Assembly: GCA_900313765.1 (NCBI GenBank)
Contig: OMSN01000099.1
Span: 1-6,333 of the forward strand
DNA from: an uncultured Eubacteriales bacterium
Lineage (GTDB): Bacteria > Bacillota > Clostridia > Lachnospirales > Lachnospiraceae
DNA: 6,333 nucleotides
Direction of reading: 5' to 3'
Shown here: one piece after another, positions 5,636 through 6,333 of the stretch
Layout of the letters: every line of letters starts with the position of its first letter
Position numbering within the stretch: position 1 is the stretch's first letter
Notes under the pieces: model-generated
Databases searched by the model: none
What the model was told of the DNA's origin: nothing
Seen by the model: the letters and a program-made list of their open reading frames with translations, nothing else
Translations under genes and position numbers: made by a program

Positions 5636-6333
5636 AACGCAGGAAAAATGTATATTTCATAACAGGCGGGATCCTTTCCGCGGTGCTCACGCTGATCATC
5701 ATCGTGGGATTATTCTGGACACCATACAGTACGACCGGCATGAATGCGAAGGAGAAAATGCACCCGCCCTCACTGACTCATATTCTCGGGACCGATAACT
5801 TCGGCCGGGATGTGTTCTCGAGGGTCATGGAAGGCGCAGGGACCAGTTTCATGATCGCGGTCCTGGTGGTTCTGATCGGCTGTGTTTTCGGAATCCTGAT
5901 CGGATCTCTGTGCGGATATTTCGGCGGGATCGCGGATATGATCCTGATGCATGTCTGCGATACGATCACGGCGTTTCCCGCGATTCTGCTTGCCCTGGTC
6001 ATCATCAGTATCACGGGCGGCGGCGCTTTCAATATCATCCTGGCACTGGGGATCCTGTTTATTCCCAGTTTTGCCCGTGTGGTACGAACAGAATACGCAG
6101 GGATCAGGGATATGAACTATATCAAGTCCGCCCGGCTGATGGGCGTCCGCACCCCGAGGATCCTGTATGCCCACATTCTGCCGAATACACTGCCGGTTCT
6201 GATCCCCGCAGTCACGATCGGATTCAACAATGCAGTGCTTGCCGAAGCGAGCATGAGCTTTCTGGGCATCGGCATCCAGCCTCCCCAGGCCAGTCTGGGA
6301 TCCATGCTGAAGGACAGTCAGAGCTATCTGAGT
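5632..6333 (+). CDS. ABC transporter permease, DppC-like, cut by the window end
   Basis: The frame opens at ATG 5632, overlapping the B-permease stop by 4 bases (ATGA), with CAAGGAGG (5613-5620) 11 bases upstream. It runs without a stop to the last base, giving 234 residues; full-length relatives are usually about 270-300. Residues 10-29 form the first helix. LGTDNFGRDVFSRVMEGA (52-69) is the hallmark extracytoplasmic motif of DppC/OppC/NikC permeases. Helices follow at about 73-99, 114-128 and 133-150. The EAA loop is YIKSARLMGVRTPRILYAHI (163-182) followed by LPNTLPVLI. AEASMSFLGIGIQPPQASLG (204-223) is the conserved region before the last helix, which is missing. It forms the heterodimeric channel with the DppB-like subunit. 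ATPase genes for this operon are expected beyond the window. Confidence 0.95.
   Translation, partial: MKRRKNVYFITGGILSAVLTLIIIVGLFWTPYSTTGMNAKEKMHPPSLTHILGTDNFGRDVFSRVMEGAGTSFMIAVLVVLIGCVFGILIGSLCGYFGGIADMILMHVCDTITAFPAILLALVIISITGGGAFNIILALGILFIPSFARVVRTEYAGIRDMNYIKSARLMGVRTPRILYAHILPNTLPVLIPAVTIGFNNAVLAEASMSFLGIGIQPPQASLGSMLKDSQSYLS

Noticed and set aside
5770..6174. 134-codon minus-strand ORF opposite the C permease
   Set aside because: The His/Asp/Gln-rich low-complexity translation is the usual mirror of a hydrophobic membrane-protein gene.

Overview
The window looks like a chromosomal piece of a Gram-positive bacterium, most likely a clostridial (Lachnospiraceae-type) Firmicute. The reasons are strong AAGGAG-type ribosome binding sites, roughly balanced base composition, the style of the transporter genes, and a gene remnant that resembles uncharacterised proteins I recall from Clostridia. 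The genus cannot be told from the sequence. All supported genes are on the + strand.

Layout. (1) Positions 1-2018 are the 3' end of one peptide/nickel-type (PepT/Opp/Dpp family) ABC importer operon: the last 88 codons of a DppC/NikC-like permease, then an ATPase with two complete nucleotide-binding domains in one polypeptide (DppD-like plus DppF-like). A folded hairpin followed by a T-rich tract at 2047-2094 probably ends this operon. (2) Positions 2095-2917 hold a doubtful 53-codon ORF and a damaged gene. The latter is an N-terminal 185-aa ORF whose homologous C-terminus continues in another frame after an apparent internal deletion. (3) Positions 2918-3071 hold a dispersed hairpin repeat and then a promoter. 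(4) Positions 3072-6333 begin a second, separate importer operon: family-5 solute-binding protein, DppB-like permease, DppC-like permease (cut by the window end). Its ATPase genes would be expected just downstream.

How the genes work together. In each importer the solute-binding protein captures a peptide, metal chelate or similar small solute outside the cell, the B and C permeases form the channel, and two ATPase domains drive transport. Substrates cannot be read from the sequence.

The points most worth a second look are not a new molecular system. They are a dispersed imperfect palindrome found at 313-350 and 2931-2970, with conserved arms and a variable centre; the decayed nuclease-like gene; and a start-codon correction for the fused ATPase, whose longer GTG start would translate through the repeat. 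I found no CRISPR array, tRNA, rRNA, transposase or defence island.
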